Positions 61,228-64,000 of a DNA stretch of 64,000 nucleotides are shown piece by piece (positions within the stretch are counted from its first letter, which is position 1; each line of letters starts with the position of its first letter). Origin of the DNA: Bacteroidales bacterium UBA4116. Lineage in GTDB: Bacteria > Bacteroidota > Bacteroidia > Bacteroidales > Tannerellaceae. The stretch spans positions 139,448-203,447 of the forward strand of contig DFXE01000002.1 in assembly GCA_002381645.1 (NCBI GenBank). The letters run 5' to 3'. A program made the translations under genes and the position numbers. The notes beneath the pieces are model-generated. The model had not been told where the DNA came from. It worked only from the letters and a program-made list of their open reading frames with translations, and searched no databases.

Positions 61228-61821
61228 TTACTTAATCTTAATTCCGTTGAATATTAAATTCATAACATTATCTCTGCGCCTGATGCGCTGACTGATCGTA
61301 TCTCCCATTTTTCCACGGATATAAGGTACTTCCAATCCTTTAAGCGCATAATGCAATACAAGCGCTGTCACTTCTACATCAGGCATTTGAAAAATACCTT
61401 CTTTTACTCCGGCATCTAATATCCCTTTTATTATTTCTATTTCACGCAGATCGAATCCTTTTCTTACCTTTTCTACCCGCCAGATATCACGGAAGAAATT
61501 TGCCCGTAATGTTCCATTCCTGAACACAAGCGATTTTACGGCGTCTAATCTTGTATATATAAAAGTTATAAGTTTCTCGTCGGCTGGTAAATCCTTGGCA
61601 GCTACGTCCAGCAGCACCTTGTATAATTTATCCAGTTCTGTTTCTATAACAGCCTGGTAAATATCGTTCTTACTTTTAAAGTAGGTGTACAAAGTCCGCC
61701 TACCCTTGCGCGAAGCTTGTGCAATGTCATTCATGGTCGTATTGTCTACTCCCATACGAGCAAATAACTGCCTGGCTACGTCTACCAACATGTCACGTGT
61801 TTTTGATACGGTCATTGCCAT
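61228..61821 (-). CDS. TetR/AcrR-family transcriptional regulator
   Basis: Repressor of 197 residues. The N-terminal helix-turn-helix (about 10-55) reads VARQLFARMGVDNTTMNDIA with RKGRRTLYTYFKSKNDIY, the standard TetR pattern. The remaining helices form a ligand pocket of unknown specificity. It is the first gene of a TetR-KAS III-FabG operon, so it probably autoregulates and senses an acyl-CoA or related lipid. No clear operator palindrome was resolved in the 286-base upstream gap. Confidence 0.9.
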   Translation of the reverse strand: MAMTVSKTRDMLVDVARQLFARMGVDNTTMNDIAQASRKGRRTLYTYFKSKNDIYQAVIETELDKLYKVLLDVAAKDLPADEKLITFIYTRLDAVKSLVFRNGTLRANFFRDIWRVEKVRKGFDLREIEIIKGILDAGVKEGIFQMPDVEVTALVLHYALKGLEVPYIRGKMGDTISQRIRRRDNVMNLIFNGIKIK

Positions 61822-62107
61822 TCTTATTGCACATTTTCATTAAAACTGTGCGCAAAGTACCAAAAAAAGATTGTATTTAGCAAGTATATTATGTAAAAAC
61901 TTGTAATTAAATTGGTTGAAACGACCCCTTTCATAGTATCCTACATCCACCAATTTAATGGTAAACAATACTTTTAAATACTCGTTGATTTAATAAATGC
62001 TATAATTATTTTTCAAAAGTTATAATCAGACATTGTACAAACTTTCATTCCTAATGATTGTTATAACCGTACTATTTTCATATTAATAACACAAAAAGAA
62101 AAAAAGT

Positions 62108-63052
62108 ATGTTTTATCACGTAAAAGATTTACAGTTTAATGCTAGGGTTTCAAAACCCGATCCGCGTTTTGCAAGGTTACTACTCGAGCAGTTCGGCGGA
62201 GGTAACGGCGAATTAAAAGCAGCAATGCAATATTTCGTACAAGCATTTGCCTGCAAAAATACGTATCCTGATAAATATGATTTATTGATGGATATCGCAT
62301 CAGAAGAATTAAGCCATCTTGAAATTGTTGGCGCCACTATCCAGATGTTGCTGACCGGAATCAACGGAGAACTTAAAGATGTAGCGGATAACGCCGAAAT
62401 CAACGGAATGATGAAAGGTAAAGCTGCAAAAGAAGATTTCATCCATGATGCAACGATTAATCCACAGTTTGGTGTATTATCAGGAGGCAGCCCGATGGTA
62501 ACAGATAGTAACGGGATACCCTGGTCGGGCGCTTACGTGAATGCCAACGGTGACCCAACTGTTGATTTCCGCTCAAATATAGCAGCAGAGTCAAGAGCTA
62601 AGATCGTATATGAATATTTACTTAAATTTACAGACGATCCTTATGTAAAAGAAACGCTTATTTTTCTCATGACCCGCGAAGTAACTCATTTCCAACAATT
62701 CGAAGCCGCATTGAATACAATTGAGCCTAACTTCCCTCCGGGTATTCTGCAGAGTGATCCACGTTACAGTAACCTTTATTATAATATGTCAAAAGGTGAA
62801 GATGCAAAAGGACCGTGGAACGAAGGTGAAAGTACACAACTTAAAGAAACCTGGCAATATATCGACAACGTAAATGAACAGGTCCGTTCAACAAACGGTT
62901 TATTAGATGTAAAAGCTGAAGGAACAGACCGGACAGAAAAATCAGTTCACGAAACCGATAAAAAGCTCAGTAAAATGCGTAGTGAACAAATTAAAAAAGC
63001 AAACCCGGAAAAAGATCAGAAATGGTGTGAGTACAAAAGTACAAAAAAATAA
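62108..63052 (+). CDS. Manganese catalase family protein
   Basis: Di-manganese, haem-independent catalase of 314 residues that turns hydrogen peroxide into water and oxygen. The four-helix core supplies Glu 35 (GELKAAMQYF), Glu 66/Glu 67 and His 70 (SEELSHLEIVG), and the second pair in the FLMTREVTHFQQFE helix (Glu and His). The C-terminal tail beyond about 270 is charged (TEKSVHETDKKLSKMRS). It is monocistronic, with its own hairpin terminator, and probably part of oxidative stress defence. Start at ATG 62108. Confidence 0.9.
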   Translation: MFYHVKDLQFNARVSKPDPRFARLLLEQFGGGNGELKAAMQYFVQAFACKNTYPDKYDLLMDIASEELSHLEIVGATIQMLLTGINGELKDVADNAEINGMMKGKAAKEDFIHDATINPQFGVLSGGSPMVTDSNGIPWSGAYVNANGDPTVDFRSNIAAESRAKIVYEYLLKFTDDPYVKETLIFLMTREVTHFQQFEAALNTIEPNFPPGILQSDPRYSNLYYNMSKGEDAKGPWNEGESTQLKETWQYIDNVNEQVRSTNGLLDVKAEGTDRTEKSVHETDKKLSKMRSEQIKKANPEKDQKWCEYKSTKK

Positions 63053-63090
63053 GAAAACGTTGTTTTCATAATTTCCTACGTTGGTTAATG

Positions 63091-63123
63091 AGCCGCTTTA
63101 GCAATAAAGCGGCTTTGTTTTTT
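63091..63123 (+). terminator. Terminator of the manganese catalase gene
   Basis: AGCCGCTTTA-GCAA-TAAAGCGGCT, a perfect 10-bp stem with a tetraloop, followed by TTGTTTTTT. Confidence 0.9.
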
Positions 63124-63288
63124 AACTATTTTCTAAATATATCATGAGGCACTAAACAAAATTCACAGGAAAGAGGTAAATATACTCCTGTGCAACCTTA
63201 AATATTTTAATATTCTTAGCTTATTGGAAAATCATTTTTGCGTTTTAATTGTTTTTACTAAATTAGCATAGTAATAACATACATATAT

Positions 63289-64000
63289 ATGGCATATATA
63301 GATTATTATAAGATACTGGGAATTAGTAAGGATGCATCCCAGGAAGACATCAAGAAGGCATATAAGAAACTGGCGCGTAAACACCATCCGGACTTAAATC
63401 CTAATGATACCGATGCACAGCGTAAATTTCAGGAGATCAATGAAGCCAATGAAGTATTAAGCGATCCTGAAAAACGTAAAAAATACGATCAGTACGGCGA
63501 GAACTGGAAACACGCGGACCAATTTGAATCGCAGCAACAACAATACGGACAATATCAGAGTGGCGGTGGAGACTCATTCTGGTCAGCTTCTGATGACGGT
63601 AGCGGATTTTCCGACTTCTTTGAACAAATGTTCGGTTCGTCAAGAAGTAGCCGACGGGGAAGTTATGGTTTCCGCGGACAGGATTACACGGCGGAAATGC
63701 ATTTATCGCTAAAAGATGCCGCACAAACACATAAGCAGGTGATTACTGTAAACGGAAAGAACCTGAGGATTACTGTTCCCGCCGGTATTGCCGACAGACA
63801 AACCATCAAACTGAAAGGCCAGGGGGGAGAAGGTGTGAATGGAGGACCCGCCGGGGACCTCTACATTACTTTTATCATTGCTGAAGATAATAAATTCAAG
63901 CGTGTGGGCAACGATTTATTCCTTACCGTTTCGTTAAATCTTTATACCGCCATATTGGGAGGAGAACAAATGGTGGATACGATGGACGGAAAAGTAAAAC
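63289..64000 (+). CDS. DnaJ-family co-chaperone (CbpA-like), cut by the window edge
   Basis: 237 codons are visible from ATG 63289. A J domain (about 1-70) has YYKILGISKDASQEDIKKAY and the HPD motif (KHHPDLNPNDTDAQ), the contact for Hsp70. A Gly/Ser/Phe-rich linker (about 85-130) and the start of the DnaJ C-terminal domain (KQVITVNGKNLRITVPAG, GPAGDLYITF) follow. There is no Cys-rich zinc finger in the visible part, so it is a CbpA/class B rather than a DnaJ/class A protein. It would stimulate DnaK. The end is missing. Confidence 0.9.
   Translation, partial: MAYIDYYKILGISKDASQEDIKKAYKKLARKHHPDLNPNDTDAQRKFQEINEANEVLSDPEKRKKYDQYGENWKHADQFESQQQQYGQYQSGGGDSFWSASDDGSGFSDFFEQMFGSSRSSRRGSYGFRGQDYTAEMHLSLKDAAQTHKQVITVNGKNLRITVPAGIADRQTIKLKGQGGEGVNGGPAGDLYITFIIAEDNKFKRVGNDLFLTVSLNLYTAILGGEQMVDTMDGKVK

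Overview
The window is a chromosomal segment of a Bacteroidota bacterium, almost certainly order Bacteroidales. The evidence is a SusC/SusD pair with a FecR anti-sigma factor and an ECF sigma factor, a BspA-like leucine-rich lipoprotein, an outer-membrane-beta-barrel TonB receptor, many lipoprotein signals, promoters of the Bacteroidota type (TTG, about 19-20 bases, TAnnTTTG), and low-complexity palindromic intergenic DNA typical of the order. The genus cannot be fixed from the sequence alone; a Dysgonomonas/Parabacteroides-like relative fits.

Layout. 0-5.8 kb: LytS-type histidine kinase with TPRs, vWA lipoprotein, GNAT acetyltransferase, family 2 glycosyltransferase and recR. 5.9-7.2 kb: a graveyard holding a HlyD-type secretion-protein remnant and a 6-bladed beta-propeller gene broken by three frameshifts. 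7.4-11.0 kb: paaK, ACT-domain protein, a 45-residue symporter accessory protein and a sodium:solute symporter. 11.1 kb: a candidate small RNA. 11.3-15.6 kb: dinB, a NUDIX hydrolase and an orphan FtsX-type permease preceded by two perfect inverted repeats. 15.6-21.3 kb: a complete RND efflux operon. 21.4-21.65 kb: a promoter- and terminator-bounded structured RNA, possibly 6S RNA. 21.8-25.2 kb: thrS-infC-rpmI-rplT. 25.8-33.4 kb: a TonB-dependent receptor, a decayed 5' copy of the patatin gene, a BspA-like protein with a catalytically dead metzincin-like domain, and the intact patatin/Omp85 gene. 33.5-38.9 kb: tRNA-Arg(ACG), a membrane protein, a ThiC homologue lacking the usual C-terminal iron-sulfur motif, a double SGNH hydrolase and an STM3941-like protein.

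38.9-42.4 kb: tRNA-Cys(GCA), GtrA, GH130 phosphorylase and symporter. 42.6-56.2 kb: a zinc metallopeptidase, then a rhamnoside utilisation locus on the minus strand in the order ECF sigma, GH78, FecR, SusC (with STN domain), SusD, GH78 lipoprotein. In this locus ligand binding at SusC is expected to signal through FecR to the sigma factor, while SusC/SusD import rhamnosides trimmed by the two rhamnosidases. 56.3-63.1 kb: sugar nucleotidyltransferase, two cyclophilins, RluA-type pseudouridine synthase, a TetR/KAS III/FabG operon and a manganese catalase. The window ends inside a DnaJ-like co-chaperone gene.

No CRISPR array, insertion sequence, integrase or phage gene was seen. The observations judged most worth checking are the ThiC homologue without its cluster motif, the duplicated and decayed patatin 5' region around the BspA-like gene, the two perfect inverted repeats before the FtsX-type permease, and the two candidate RNA genes.
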